This document shows, one piece after another, positions 16,414 to 26,258 of a DNA stretch of 64,000 nt. Source of the stretch: Aliikangiella sp965214955. Lineage in GTDB: Bacteria; Pseudomonadota; Gammaproteobacteria; Enterobacterales; Kangiellaceae. Each line of letters begins with the position of its first letter. Position 1 is the first letter of the stretch. The stretch spans positions 558,001-622,000 of the forward strand of contig CBDCCU010000009.1 of NCBI GenBank assembly GCA_965214955.1, written 5' to 3'. The position numbers were made by a program, and so were the translations under genes. A model generated the notes under the pieces. It did no database searches, was not told the origin of the DNA, and saw only the letters and a program-made list of their open reading frames with translations.

Positions 16414-19176
16414 GTGAGCTTTACTCAACATAATCAGCCCAAAATAGTTTCAGGTTCAAGTTATAACCTGAATACTATTATATTTTGTGTAATATGCTCA
16501 TTACTAGGCTTTGCTTTTAACTTAACAGAATTTAATCTTTTTGGAGGAATGAGCCTAGTTTTAGGTCCTACATTTGGTGTTTTAGTTGCTTTAAGTGTTG
16601 GGCCTGTTGCAGGAGTTATCGTTGCGGCAGTTTCTGTAATAGGCTTAGTGATTAGCTGGGAGCATTGGTATTGGAGCATATTATTTTTGCCCGAAGCTTT
16701 TTTTGTGGGTTGGTTGTTTAAACGGGGTTGGAATGAATTATTTGCAATCTTTATTTATTGGTTAGTAATAGCAGTACCAATTACTGTAATATTTTGGGCG
16801 CTAGGTTATATATCAATAGCAGCTGATATTATTATAAAATATTTATTAAACTCGGTAGTTTACACCTTACTCGCTTCAGCATTTTTTTGGTTTTTTTCTA
16901 TTCAACAAAAGCTCAAAATACCACAATCAGTTACGTTTAATTTGCATACCCAAATATTTATGGTTTCAATGGTTTCTATGGCATTACCAACTACATGGTT
17001 AATGTTTGATGACATTACAGATAAATTACAAACCACTCAACAGAAAGTTCGGGTTCAGCTTCAAAATCAATCTGAAAAAATAAGCTTGGGTGTACAGAGT
17101 TATTTAAAACGGCAACAATTTATTATTGAAAAACAATCTGAAATTTTAAGCTTAATGTCTCCTAAAGATCGAAAATCAAACCGAATTTTAAGACAATTTC
17201 ATCAAAAAAATTCAGTCTTCATTTCATTATTTACCGCAAACCAAGCGGGTGAAATTGAAACCTTTAGTCCTATTGAGCGATTATCAGAAAAAAGCCCTGC
17301 AATTGACGACAGAAATTACTTTCAGCAGTCAATAAAGGGACATTCGTTTATGTCGCAAGTTATTAGGGGCAGAGCCAAAGGCGAAATTCCTATTTTAGTG
17401 ATAAGTGAACCAATAAGAAATAACAATGAAATTTTGGGTGTTATTGCGGGTTCTATCGACCTATCATTTTTTGAGTATTATATTAATGAACAACAAGAGA
17501 AAGGGCTTTTCGATTTAGGTGGCAAATTTGTTTACTTGGTTACCGACTCAAAAGGAAATACTATTTTTGCTTCGGAAGAATTAAATCTAAAACCAATGCA
17601 AAAAGTTGAGTGGTATACAGAGCCTGCAAAAATAGAGAAAGGGTTTAGTGCTAATAATATCATTAAAGGTGAGTTTTTATCACATACTGCCTCATTAGCA
17701 AATGGATGGAAAGTTAATTCAATTTATTTGGCTAAAGATTATATTGCTCAAGCTAGGCAATATCTTTATCAATTATCTTTTTTGTTAAGCGGTATTGTTG
17801 TAATAATAATATTGCTGGCTAAGTTTTTATCATTTCAAATGAGTCGCACGCTAATTTGGTTGTTAGAAAGAGCTAATTCATTAAATTTTTTATCACCAAT
17901 TAAGCAAAAACCATTTCAATTTAGCTCGCACATCCCTAAAGAGATTTCTCAGCTAATAGATGCATTTGAATCGGCAGAAAAAAGAATTCAATCTGCATTT
18001 GAAACCGAAAGGTTACACCAAGCTAAGCGTGCAGATGCTGAAAAAGCGAGTGTAGAAAAATCATTTTTTGTGTCGGCTATTAGTCACGAATTAAGAACAC
18101 CTTTAAATGCCATTTTAGGTTTTTGCCAGCTGTTGCAAAATGATAATAATTTACCGCCAGAAGAAAACGAGCTTGTTGAAGAAATTAATATTGCCTCTCA
18201 GCATTTAATGCTACTTATTAATGATATTTTAGATCTATCAAGAATAGAGTCGGGTAAATTAAAGCTAAAGTTAAGCGAAGTAGAGCCTAGTGGGTTAGTT
18301 AGAGAATGTTTAACATTGTTTAAAAAACAGGCGATGGCTAAAAATATTACAATAACAATTAAGTCTAGCGGAAAAAAATGTATTGCTTTGGCTGATGAGC
18401 TAAAGCTAAAGCAGATCTTAATTAACTTGATAAGCAATGCACTTAAATACAATAAAAAAGATGGCAGTGTTGTTATTTCACTATGCGAAAAATCGGCTAA
18501 AGATAAGGTAGTTATTTCGGTAAAAGATACTGGATATGGTATTAGTCAATCGCAGCTTAACAAACTGTTCAAACCTTTTGAAAGGCTTTCGCGAGAAGAA
18601 AAAATTAATGAAGGTTTTGGTATTGGTTTAGTTGTTAGTAAAAAACTAACCGAAGCGATGGACGGTAAGCTTATTGTAGAAAGCGAAATAGATAAAGGCT
18701 CAACATTTACCTTAAAAATACCTAAGTCGGGTACTACTGCATTTAATGATAAAGAGGATAGTCATTTAGTTCAAACATCTATAGCGCCTACTAGCGTTTT
18801 ATATGTTGAAGACAATGATATTAATGCTTTAGTTATGGAAAAAGTAATGCAACGTTTTCCTCAAATTCAGTTTACTCGTGTTGCTAGTGGCACCGAGGGA
18901 CTAGAACGATTAAAAATTGAATCATTTGATTTTGTATTTTTAGATATTACTTTGCCTGATATTGATGGGTTTGAAGTGTTAAGGCGAATAAAAAGCGAGT
19001 TAACTACTCAATACAATTATGTTTTTGCAATAAGCGCCAATGCTTTAGCCGAAGATATTCGTAAAGGATTGGCGCAAGGGTTTGATGAATATATTACCAA
19101 ACCCGTTAGATTTGAACAGCTTTTTGAGGCCATTAAAAAAAGACAAATGACCGATAAAGCTGTTGATAAAAATTAA
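16414..19176 (+). CDS. Hybrid sensor histidine kinase with MASE-like N-terminus and Cache domain
   Basis: 920 aa, starting at GTG 16414 with no strong ribosome site. An N-terminal block of about five spans (residues 22-175, with LVLGPTFGVLVALSVGPVAG) resembles MASE-type integral sensors. It is followed by another span and a periplasmic Cache-type domain (about 210-440, with DDRNYFQQSIKGHSFMSQVI) and a further span. The cytoplasmic part has HisKA (SAISHELRTPLNAILGFCQL, His near 557), HATPase (NALKYNKKDGSVVIS, GFGIGLVVSK) and a C-terminal REC domain with Asp in FVFLDITLPDIDGFE. It is a phosphorelay input protein with an unknown ligand. The stop is overlapped by rph on the other strand. Confidence 0.9.
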   Translation: MSFTQHNQPKIVSGSSYNLNTIIFCVICSLLGFAFNLTEFNLFGGMSLVLGPTFGVLVALSVGPVAGVIVAAVSVIGLVISWEHWYWSILFLPEAFFVGWLFKRGWNELFAIFIYWLVIAVPITVIFWALGYISIAADIIIKYLLNSVVYTLLASAFFWFFSIQQKLKIPQSVTFNLHTQIFMVSMVSMALPTTWLMFDDITDKLQTTQQKVRVQLQNQSEKISLGVQSYLKRQQFIIEKQSEILSLMSPKDRKSNRILRQFHQKNSVFISLFTANQAGEIETFSPIERLSEKSPAIDDRNYFQQSIKGHSFMSQVIRGRAKGEIPILVISEPIRNNNEILGVIAGSIDLSFFEYYINEQQEKGLFDLGGKFVYLVTDSKGNTIFASEELNLKPMQKVEWYTEPAKIEKGFSANNIIKGEFLSHTASLANGWKVNSIYLAKDYIAQARQYLYQLSFLLSGIVVIIILLAKFLSFQMSRTLIWLLERANSLNFLSPIKQKPFQFSSHIPKEISQLIDAFESAEKRIQSAFETERLHQAKRADAEKASVEKSFFVSAISHELRTPLNAILGFCQLLQNDNNLPPEENELVEEINIASQHLMLLINDILDLSRIESGKLKLKLSEVEPSGLVRECLTLFKKQAMAKNITITIKSSGKKCIALADELKLKQILINLISNALKYNKKDGSVVISLCEKSAKDKVVISVKDTGYGISQSQLNKLFKPFERLSREEKINEGFGIGLVVSKKLTEAMDGKLIVESEIDKGSTFTLKIPKSGTTAFNDKEDSHLVQTSIAPTSVLYVEDNDINALVMEKVMQRFPQIQFTRVASGTEGLERLKIESFDFVFLDITLPDIDGFEVLRRIKSELTTQYNYVFAISANALAEDIRKGLAQGFDEYITKPVRFEQLFEAIKKRQMTDKAVDKN

Positions 19177-19889
19177 GCGTTTAAAGCCGTTTTTTGAATT
19201 TCAATAAGCTCCGCAATACCTTGTTGAGCTAGCGCCATCATTTCAGATAACTCATCAGCCGAAAAAGTTGCGCCTTCGGCAGTGCCTTGTAGCTCAATAA
19301 TACCTTTGTTGTCATCCATAATAATGTTCATATCGGTTTCGGCTTTTGAGTCTTCGGCATAGTCTAAATCAAGCACTGGTGTGCCTTGATAAATACCAAC
19401 CGAAATTGCCGCAATCATCTGTTGTAGTGGATTGGTTTTAAGCATTTTATTTTTAAGCATATGATTAATTGCATCAACCAAAGCCACACAAGCGCCAGTA
19501 ATAGAAGCCGTACGAGTACCACCATCGGCTTGTAGCACATCACAATCAATAGTGATGGTATGTTCGCCTAACAGCTCTAAATTAACCGCTGCGCGCAGTG
19601 AACGACCAATTAAACGCTGAATTTCTTGAGTGCGTCCTGTTTGTTTGCCTTTAGCGGCCTCGCGAATATTTCGCGTGTGAGTAGCACGCGGTAACATGCC
19701 GTATTCGGCCGTTACCCAACCTTGGTTTTTGCCCTTTAAAAAACGTGGAACACTGGTTTCAACCGAGGCATTACATAAAACGCGAGTTTCACCCACTTCA
19801 ATTAAAACCGAGCCTTCGGCGTGATTAGTGAAATTACGAGTAATTTGAATAGGGCGCAATTGATTGCTGGTTCTGCCGCTTGGACGCAT
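19173..19889 (-). CDS. rph: Ribonuclease PH
   Basis: I start it at 19889 (MRPSGRTSNQLRPIQITRNF), the family's standard N-terminus, giving 238 aa. An upstream in-frame ATG adds 11 untypical residues. A GAGAG site lies about 10 bp before the chosen start. Conserved blocks are GSVLIEVGETRVLCNASVE, the RNA-binding R-rich GRTQEIQRLIGRSLRAA, and CDVLQADGGTRTASITGAC. RNase PH is a phosphate-dependent 3'-5' exoribonuclease that trims tRNA 3' ends. It is divergent from yicC, a common arrangement in Proteobacteria. Confidence 0.96.
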   Translation of the reverse strand: MRPSGRTSNQLRPIQITRNFTNHAEGSVLIEVGETRVLCNASVETSVPRFLKGKNQGWVTAEYGMLPRATHTRNIREAAKGKQTGRTQEIQRLIGRSLRAAVNLELLGEHTITIDCDVLQADGGTRTASITGACVALVDAINHMLKNKMLKTNPLQQMIAAISVGIYQGTPVLDLDYAEDSKAETDMNIIMDDNKGIIELQGTAEGATFSADELSEMMALAQQGIAELIEIQKTALNA

Positions 19890-20049
19890 GGAAATCTCTC
19901 GACTGTTAGAAATAATAGGCAATTTTAACCAAATCGTTAATCAAATAGTATGATTTATCGAAAATAATTGGTTTTATCGAAATTAATTTGCCTACGGGTT
20001 ACAATTTGCAACCACAATCTTGTCGCCATTTAGAAAATTGGAAAAAAAT

Positions 20050-20916
20050 ATGATCAGAAGTATGACCGCATTCTCTCGCCATCAGTTAGAAAAAAGCTGG
20101 GGCAATGCCACTTGGGAGCTTCGCTCGGTTAATAGCCGTTTTTTAGAAACCAATTTTCGCCTGCCAGAATCGTTTCGTTATTTAGAGTTTAAATTTAGAG
20201 AGCGTTTACGTAAAAAGCTTAATCGCGGCAAAATAGATTGTAATTTAAAGTTTGATACCTCAAGTGCCGAAACCAGCGAGTTGTCGCTTAATCAATCTTA
20301 TGCCTCAGGCTTATTGCAAGTCCATAAAGCCTTGCAAGAGCTAGCCAATATAAATCAAGCTCCTGATTTAACCCGTTTATTAACTACTCAAGGCATAACT
20401 AAAAATGCCGAAATTGACACCGAACAACTCGAAAAAGACTTACTTACCGCACTAGAGCAAGCTATCGATCAATTGATAGTAATGCGCGAGCGAGAAGGCG
20501 CAAGTTTAACCGATATCGTTCAACAACGACTAGACGGTATGACCGAGCAAGTTGCCATGGTAAGAGAAGAAATGCCCGCTATAGTGCAATGGCAAAAAGA
20601 TAAAATCTTAAACCGCTTTGAAGAAGCCAATGTAGAGCTAGAAGAAGGGCGCTTAGAGCAAGAAATGGTAATGGTTGCACAAAAAATTGATGTAGACGAA
20701 GAGTTAGATAGATTAGACACCCACATAAAAGAAGTCACCAGACTCCTCAAAAAAGGCGGAGCCGTTGGCAGAAGGCTCGACTTTTTAATGCAAGAGCTAA
20801 ACCGCGAAGCCAATACTTTGGGTTCAAAATCAATCAGCGCTAAAACCACGAATGCATCAGTTGAGTTAAAGGTTTTGATTGAGCAAATGCGGGAGCAGAT
20901 CCAGAATATTGAATAA
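20050..20916 (+). CDS. yicC: YicC family endoribonuclease
   Basis: 288 aa from ATG 20050 (MIRSMTAFSRHQLEKSWG), the normal YicC start; the frame's earlier codons are not typical of the family. Blocks present are WELRSVNSRFLETNFRLPE, LNRGKIDCNLKF and the C-terminal DUF1732 part with DVDEELDRLDTHIKEV and GRRLDFLMQELNREANTLGSK. YicC proteins are RNA endonucleases; E. coli YicC has been linked to RyhB decay. The divergent rph gene fits an RNA-processing context. Confidence 0.94.
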   Translation: MIRSMTAFSRHQLEKSWGNATWELRSVNSRFLETNFRLPESFRYLEFKFRERLRKKLNRGKIDCNLKFDTSSAETSELSLNQSYASGLLQVHKALQELANINQAPDLTRLLTTQGITKNAEIDTEQLEKDLLTALEQAIDQLIVMREREGASLTDIVQQRLDGMTEQVAMVREEMPAIVQWQKDKILNRFEEANVELEEGRLEQEMVMVAQKIDVDEELDRLDTHIKEVTRLLKKGGAVGRRLDFLMQELNREANTLGSKSISAKTTNASVELKVLIEQMREQIQNIE

Positions 20917-20985
20917 CGCTAAGTAGTCTACAGAGTAGTACACTATAGAGCATTTGCTATTTACAGTTAATTAAGCTTTTTACTA

Positions 20986-21066
20986 TTTATGCGCAAATAA
21001 ATGCGAGATTATTGCTTTTTTATGCGCATAAAAATGTTATTTTTGCATGATATATAGCGCATAAAA
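20986..21066. promoter_or_regulatory. Three palindromic operator-like sites at 33-bp spacing
   Basis: A perfect 18-bp palindrome TTTTTATGCGCATAAAAA (21017-21034) is flanked by two imperfect copies, TTTATGCGCAAA (20986-20997) and TATAGCGCATAAAA (21053-21066). Their GCGC centres lie at 20992.5, 21025.5 and 21058.5, exactly 33 bp apart, or about three helical turns. This looks like a set of sites for a dimeric regulator bound on one face of DNA. No regulator gene is adjacent; the next gene downstream is the GGDEF-EAL protein at 21397. Confidence 0.6.
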
Positions 21067-21195
21067 GTGTATGTCATATTAATTGAAAATGTTTATGATG
21101 TGAGAAATTGCTAGGAAAAATTTTTGTTAAATTAATGGTTAGACTGGCGGGTATACATTACAAACTGATGCTCAGCGAAAAACTAAACATATTTA

Positions 21196-21234
21196 TTAGG
21201 GGCTGTTGATCTTTCAAACATCAACAGATCCTAA
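21196..21234. repeat. Inverted repeat hairpin
   Basis: Arms TTAGGGGCTGTTGAT (21196-21210) and ATCAACAGATCCTAA (21220-21234) are complementary at 13 of 15 positions around a 9-base loop. The arm sequence resembles transposon-end or small hairpin remnants. No long T-run follows, so it is not a clear terminator. It is the only other structure seen in the 480-bp gap between yicC and the GGDEF-EAL gene. Confidence 0.5.
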
Positions 21235-21396
21235 GCTCCTTATCGTTAGATTCTTTTAATTTATCATTAGTAAGGGAATGATTATCAACATACCCAATAT
21301 TACTGACAAAATTGAGCATTTAGTTTATATTGAGCGTCCAAAATTTATTATGCCTTAGGGTATATTTTTTATCTAATTGATTGCAATTTAAGCTGT

Positions 21397-24144
21397 ATGC
21401 AGAAAAAAGATATGCAAAATCATAAAAATATACAATCTGAAAATAGTCTTAATCTTGAGCAATTTGAGTTGGCTGTTAATGAATTATTTTCGTTTGCCAA
21501 CAAGGTAAATAAGAATGATTTTTATCTACAGATAGCAAAAAAAATATGTGAAATTTTGCCTGTTAACGCGGTTTTTATTGGGTTGTTCCAAAAAAATACT
21601 ACGGGAAAAATTGAAACACTGTCGGCTTATCATAATAGTCAAAAGCTGAGTAATTTTTCTTACTCAATAGCACAAACACCTTGTGAGCAGGTTATTAAAC
21701 AGGGAGATTTTTGTGTTGATGAAAATGTTCAGTTTAAATTTCCTGATTCAGAATTAAGCAAAATGGTCAATGGCTCAGGCTATGTTGGTTGTCAGCTAAC
21801 TAATGATAAAGGTGATGCAATTGGTTTAATTACGGTGATGTCATCCACTCCTATTAAGGATATTCAATTTATTAAAAGTGTGGTTAAAGTTTGTGCTTTT
21901 CGTGTTTCGGCACAAATTGAGCAATTAGAACTTAACAAAAATTTTGCCCAAGAAGTTTTAATCAATAAAGCCCAAGTCGATTCTGTTCCAGCGTTAATGT
22001 TTACTTTAGATAAACAAGGTAATTTTGTTAGGTGGAATAGTTATTTTAACTCTAAGTTTGGTTTTAATCATCAAAACATGGAGCAAAAAAATGTTTATAA
22101 AGCAGTGCATAAAGCCGACCAAAGTAGGCTTGAGCTAGAAATTAAAAATGTTTTTGAACATGGTAGTAGCACTATGTATCTCAATGGTTTAACCCGTGAT
22201 GGAGATATTGTGCCGTTATTAGCCACAGCACAAAAAGCAAATTACGATGGCGAAGATGTTGTTGTTGGTGTTGCACTTGATATGACTGAGCAACAAAATG
22301 TTGAAAGAAATTTACTGCGTTCTCAGGGAAGGCTAGCACGAAAAAATTCACAGCTTAATTTAATTAATGACTTAGTTGAAAAACTTTATTCATCTCACAA
22401 TGTTTATAGCATTGCGCATCAAGTAGTGAAAGCATTTAAAAATATTTATGATGGCGCATTAATTTATTTTCAGATTGTTGATGAAACAAAAAAAAATGTT
22501 CAAACCATTGCATCTAGCGGTTCTAGCGACAAAACTTTATCGGCTCGCAGAACATTTCCAATTGACGAAAGTGGCTCACCTACTGGCTTGGCAATGGCTA
22601 GTAGAAACTTAGAAGTATTTCGTTCAATGCAAACTGATGAAAGGTTTGCACCTTCTATTAAGTCTTTAACTCAGCATGAAGGAATTAAATGTGGAATTGT
22701 TATTCCGTTAATATATTCCAATCAACTTTTAGGTAGTATTACTGTTGCTTTTAGATTTGATTCTGATTTTGATGAGGAAGAGTTAGAGTTTTATCGAACT
22801 ATTGGTACGAGTGTTTCTTTGGCACTTAATAATGCACATCAATTTGAAACATTAGAAAACTTGGCAACCACCGATGCCTTAACTGATTTACCTAATCGTA
22901 ATGCGCTTAATCAAGACTGTTCACGGCTTTTAGAAAATAATAAAAATACCGATCAGCTTTTAGGGTTGATTTTGGTTGATTTAGATCGATTTAAAGAAAT
23001 TAACGATACGCTGGATCATCAAATTGGCGATAAGTTATTACAATGTATTGGTCCTCGTTTATCACAGGCACTTAAAGCAGAAAGTATTAGTTTGTATCGG
23101 TTAGGTGGTGATGAGTTTTGTGTTTTGGTTGAAGATATCGACTCCATTGAAGATGCCGAAGCAGTTGCAGCTTTAATTAATTTAGCCATTGCAAAACCGT
23201 TTAATGTTGATGGACTTAATTTAGAAATTAGCACCAGTATTGGGGTTGTTACTTGTCAAGGCGCTAATCGTAGTGCCAATGAAATGTTACGCTGTGCTGA
23301 GCTTGCAATGTATCATGCCAAGAGTGTCGGTGGAGGAATTCAAAAATACTCTAAAGTGCTAGATGCCGATACGAGCCAGCGATTTGTTATTATGTCAGAA
23401 ATGGCTGAAGCCATTCGTAAGGATAATTTAATTTTGCATTACCAACCTAAGCTTGATTTAACAACAAAGCAAATTGTTGGTTGTGAAGCCTTAGTTAGGT
23501 GGCAGCATAAAGATTATGGTTTGATTTCACCAATAAAGTTTATTCCTTTAATTGAGCTAACTCAGCTAATTCATCCGTTAACCAACTGGGTAATGAAAAC
23601 TGCAATGGCGCAGTTAGACAAATGGAAAAAACAAGGGATCAGTGTTGAAATTGCAATTAATTTATCGACAAGAAATTTAATTGATGAAAATTTTATTCAA
23701 CAAGTTGATGATCTAATGAAAGAGCACGCTATTAAGCCAAAAGAATTAGAGTTTGAAGTGACAGAAACTGCATTAATGGGCAATTTAGAGGCTTCAAAAA
23801 AACAGCTTTTTCGGTTAAATAAGCGCGGAATTAAATGCTACTTAGACGATTATGGTACTGGCTATTCTAGTTTATCTTATTTAAAGAATTTGCCGATTGA
23901 TGGGCTAAAAATTGATCGCTCATTTATTTCAACTTTGGCTCAAGATCCAAGGGATAGAACAATAGCGCATTCAACTATTAATTTAGCGCATAGTTTAGGC
24001 TTAAAAGTTATTGCAGAAGGTGTTGAAGATAAATTAACCTTGCATGAGTTAGCACGGCAGGGGTGTGATTATGTTCAAGGATTTTACATTAGCGAACCGC
24101 TCGATGCTGAAAGTTTTGCCAAGCTATATTGGGAACACAGTTAA
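21397..24144 (+). CDS. GAF-PAS-GAF-GGDEF-EAL c-di-GMP protein
   Basis: 915 aa, cytoplasmic, with no spans. A first GAF-like domain (about 15-190) is followed by PAS (about 195-310, with VPALMFTLDKQGNFVRWNSY), a second GAF (about 325-480), GGDEF (about 490-650) and EAL (about 660-910). The GGDEF motif RLGGDEFCVL is intact, but no RxxD inhibitory site precedes it. EAL residues are present (GCEALVRW, the DDYGTGYSSLSYL lid, KIDRSFI, and late GVED and QGF). It may be bifunctional or a phosphodiesterase tuned by the sensors. The gene starts near two close ATGs (21397, 21412). Confidence 0.92.
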   Translation: MQKKDMQNHKNIQSENSLNLEQFELAVNELFSFANKVNKNDFYLQIAKKICEILPVNAVFIGLFQKNTTGKIETLSAYHNSQKLSNFSYSIAQTPCEQVIKQGDFCVDENVQFKFPDSELSKMVNGSGYVGCQLTNDKGDAIGLITVMSSTPIKDIQFIKSVVKVCAFRVSAQIEQLELNKNFAQEVLINKAQVDSVPALMFTLDKQGNFVRWNSYFNSKFGFNHQNMEQKNVYKAVHKADQSRLELEIKNVFEHGSSTMYLNGLTRDGDIVPLLATAQKANYDGEDVVVGVALDMTEQQNVERNLLRSQGRLARKNSQLNLINDLVEKLYSSHNVYSIAHQVVKAFKNIYDGALIYFQIVDETKKNVQTIASSGSSDKTLSARRTFPIDESGSPTGLAMASRNLEVFRSMQTDERFAPSIKSLTQHEGIKCGIVIPLIYSNQLLGSITVAFRFDSDFDEEELEFYRTIGTSVSLALNNAHQFETLENLATTDALTDLPNRNALNQDCSRLLENNKNTDQLLGLILVDLDRFKEINDTLDHQIGDKLLQCIGPRLSQALKAESISLYRLGGDEFCVLVEDIDSIEDAEAVAALINLAIAKPFNVDGLNLEISTSIGVVTCQGANRSANEMLRCAELAMYHAKSVGGGIQKYSKVLDADTSQRFVIMSEMAEAIRKDNLILHYQPKLDLTTKQIVGCEALVRWQHKDYGLISPIKFIPLIELTQLIHPLTNWVMKTAMAQLDKWKKQGISVEIAINLSTRNLIDENFIQQVDDLMKEHAIKPKELEFEVTETALMGNLEASKKQLFRLNKRGIKCYLDDYGTGYSSLSYLKNLPIDGLKIDRSFISTLAQDPRDRTIAHSTINLAHSLGLKVIAEGVEDKLTLHELARQGCDYVQGFYISEPLDAESFAKLYWEHS

Positions 24145-24203
24145 ATTAGGAGCATAGTTAAATTAGGATCGTAGCTAAACTGAAAACATGGCTGAACTAG
24201 AAA

Positions 24204-24935
24204 CTATCGTTTTAATGACTCAAACATACTAAATTCCCAAGATCTTATTGCTGCAACCAAACTTACTCCAATTCTGTCATCAAATGGCAGCTGATTGTCC
24301 TGTTGAGCAAGCTCATTAAATTCGCCAATGAGTTTGTCAATTTTGTTTTGTACTGTTGTGATCGTTGTTTTTGAAACCATGGCAGAAGCAAACTTCATAG
24401 ATTCATCTTTTTGATTAAACCGAGATTTAAAAAATTCTTGTTGTATTTTTTGATTAAAAAGTTTTTCAATAGCTCCATTTTTTCGCCAACGAAAATTTCT
24501 TGAGGTTAACAGTTTTACTCTATTGCCTGGTAATAGATCAATAAAGCGAATTCTATCTAAATGAGCTAACAATTGAATGCCTTCGCGATCATTAATTTGA
24601 TAATGCGCTTTTATGGTTTCAAATGGGATTTCATTTAATAGCAAATAGGCCATTAATAATAGTTTAGGCTGTTTTACAAGTTCGGCTTCTTGCTCTTCGT
24701 TGAGCGATTGAATTTGATTAAGGTTTTGCTCGGCCACTTTTGCCAGATCGCACAGCTCCATGTTCATCATCTCGCAGATTTGATCAATACGATGCAGAGA
24801 AATATTCTTTTCCGAAAATATTCGCTTAACGCTGGCTTCACTAAGATCTAGTTTTTGTGCAACATCAGCATAAGTTAACCCATGATCTTTTAAACAAGCT
24901 TTAAGGGTTTGTACAAAAAGAGGTGTTTGTGCCAT
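24204..24935 (-). CDS. XRE-family transcriptional regulator
   Basis: 243 aa. An N-terminal lambda-repressor-like helix-turn-helix lies at about residues 8-66: LKACLKDHGLTYADVAQKLD, then LSEASVKRIFSEKNISLHRI. The remaining ~175 residues are helical, with FETIKAHYQINDREGIQLLAHLDRIRFIDLLPGNRVKLL, and have no recognised ligand domain. This is a common architecture of unknown target. The gene stands alone between the GGDEF-EAL gene (convergent) and the lipid kinase (divergent). Confidence 0.85.
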   Translation of the reverse strand: MAQTPLFVQTLKACLKDHGLTYADVAQKLDLSEASVKRIFSEKNISLHRIDQICEMMNMELCDLAKVAEQNLNQIQSLNEEQEAELVKQPKLLLMAYLLLNEIPFETIKAHYQINDREGIQLLAHLDRIRFIDLLPGNRVKLLTSRNFRWRKNGAIEKLFNQKIQQEFFKSRFNQKDESMKFASAMVSKTTITTVQNKIDKLIGEFNELAQQDNQLPFDDRIGVSLVAAIRSWEFSMFESLKR

Positions 24936-25047
24936 TGATTGTAGTGATTATGGTGGAATAAGTTGCTTAACCATATCACTCTTAGCTATTTATTTTTAGA
25001 TTTTTTTGACAAATTGATAATGAAAAACTAGAGTCTGCTACATTGTT

Positions 25048-25062
25048 TATACCCGTTCTACT
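25048..25062. repeat. Solo copy of the MITE end sequence
   Basis: TATACCCGTTCTACT is identical to the outermost 15 bases of the 266-bp element at 59401-59666. Sequence beyond this differs, so it is an end remnant or a related element. A copy in inverted orientation lies at 29306-29320. Confidence 0.6.
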
Positions 25063-25150
25063 TTAAGGAGCGTTTTGAAGGGGAATGGGGTAACACATCT
25101 TTAATTCAAGCATTAATAAGAATAAAAAATAAAAAAGGAATTGAGCAAAA

Positions 25151-26047
25151 ATGCCATTACTTATCATTTATAACCCGCAGGCAGGCAATGGTCGTGCGAG
25201 ATCACTATTACCTGAAGTTAAAAATTACCTTAAAGCTAAGCAAATTAAAGCCGAGATACTACTAACTAATAGCAGTGGTCATGCAACAGACATAGTTGCC
25301 AAAACTAAACTGCATAAATACAGTGCCGTTATAGCTTCTGGTGGCGATGGAACTTTGTTTGAGGTTGTTAATGGTTATTTTAAAAATAAGCAAGATAATA
25401 AGCCGCCTATAGGGCTTATTCCTAACGGAACAGGTAATGCCTTTATGAAGGAGCTGGGCTTACAAAAGTCGGATTGGCGTAAAGCAATTGATATTATTGT
25501 TGAAAAAAATAGTCAGCTGATAGATGTGGCTAAATTTACCTGTGAATTAGAAGAGCGTTATTTTATAAATATGCTAGGCATGGGGTTTGTTACCCAAGTG
25601 GCAGAGGCTTCTATCCCAATAAAATGGCTAGGAAATGCAGCTTATACCATAGCAACGCTATTTAAGCTGATAAATTTGCGAGCCCAGCAGTATGAAATAG
25701 AGGTTGATGGTCAAGTATTACTGCGTGAAGGTGTTTTTGTTGAGGTGGGAAATTCTCGATACACAGGCACTAAGTTTTTAATGGCACCCAAAGCAAAACT
25801 TTATGATGGTTTATTGGATGTGGTTATTTTAAATAAAATTTCTAGGTTGCGATTGTTGCGCTTATTTACCAGTATTTACGATGGTTCTCATGTTCAGTAC
25901 CCCGAAGTTGAGTATATTCAGGCCAAAAAAATTAAAGTCATTGAGCAGTATCCCAAAGCCTTAATACCCGATGGTGAGCTAATGGGGCATACTCCAGTTT
26001 CTATTGAATGTATGCCAAAAGCTCTTTCATTTTTGTGGCCTGTGTAA
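25151..26047 (+). CDS. Diacylglycerol/lipid kinase family protein
   Basis: 298 aa with the DAGK catalytic fold: IIYNPQAGNGRA at the N-terminus, SGGDGTLFEVVNGY near residue 62 (the GGDGT nucleotide loop), and GLIPNGTGNAFMKELG near 88. The C-terminal half holds FINMLGMGFVTQVAE and DGLLDVVIL, typical of YegS/DgkB-type lipid kinases. It phosphorylates a diacylglycerol-like or sphingoid lipid with ATP at the inner membrane face. AAGGAATTGAGC gives a ribosome site. The substrate is not deducible. Confidence 0.9.
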   Translation: MPLLIIYNPQAGNGRARSLLPEVKNYLKAKQIKAEILLTNSSGHATDIVAKTKLHKYSAVIASGGDGTLFEVVNGYFKNKQDNKPPIGLIPNGTGNAFMKELGLQKSDWRKAIDIIVEKNSQLIDVAKFTCELEERYFINMLGMGFVTQVAEASIPIKWLGNAAYTIATLFKLINLRAQQYEIEVDGQVLLREGVFVEVGNSRYTGTKFLMAPKAKLYDGLLDVVILNKISRLRLLRLFTSIYDGSHVQYPEVEYIQAKKIKVIEQYPKALIPDGELMGHTPVSIECMPKALSFLWPV

Positions 26048-26258
26048 GTGGTGTTTGCATTTTTTTAGTATTAGTCGTACATTGAGATAAGAATAAATTA
26101 AAACATTAAGACTGGTTGTTACCTTTAAATAACAAGAAGTCATGTTTTACCATTAATACTGTTAAGCCTTATATATTTGGTGGGGTTTGTTAAATAAGCC
26201 AAATGCGGTTATTGGGTTTTGAGTCTACCTTGTAGATCATCTTTTTGGGGCCTGAAAT

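Noticed and set aside
21071..21090. Start of a regulator gene just after the three palindromes
   Set aside because: The frame from the ATG near 21071 stops after three codons, and no longer frame follows in the gap.
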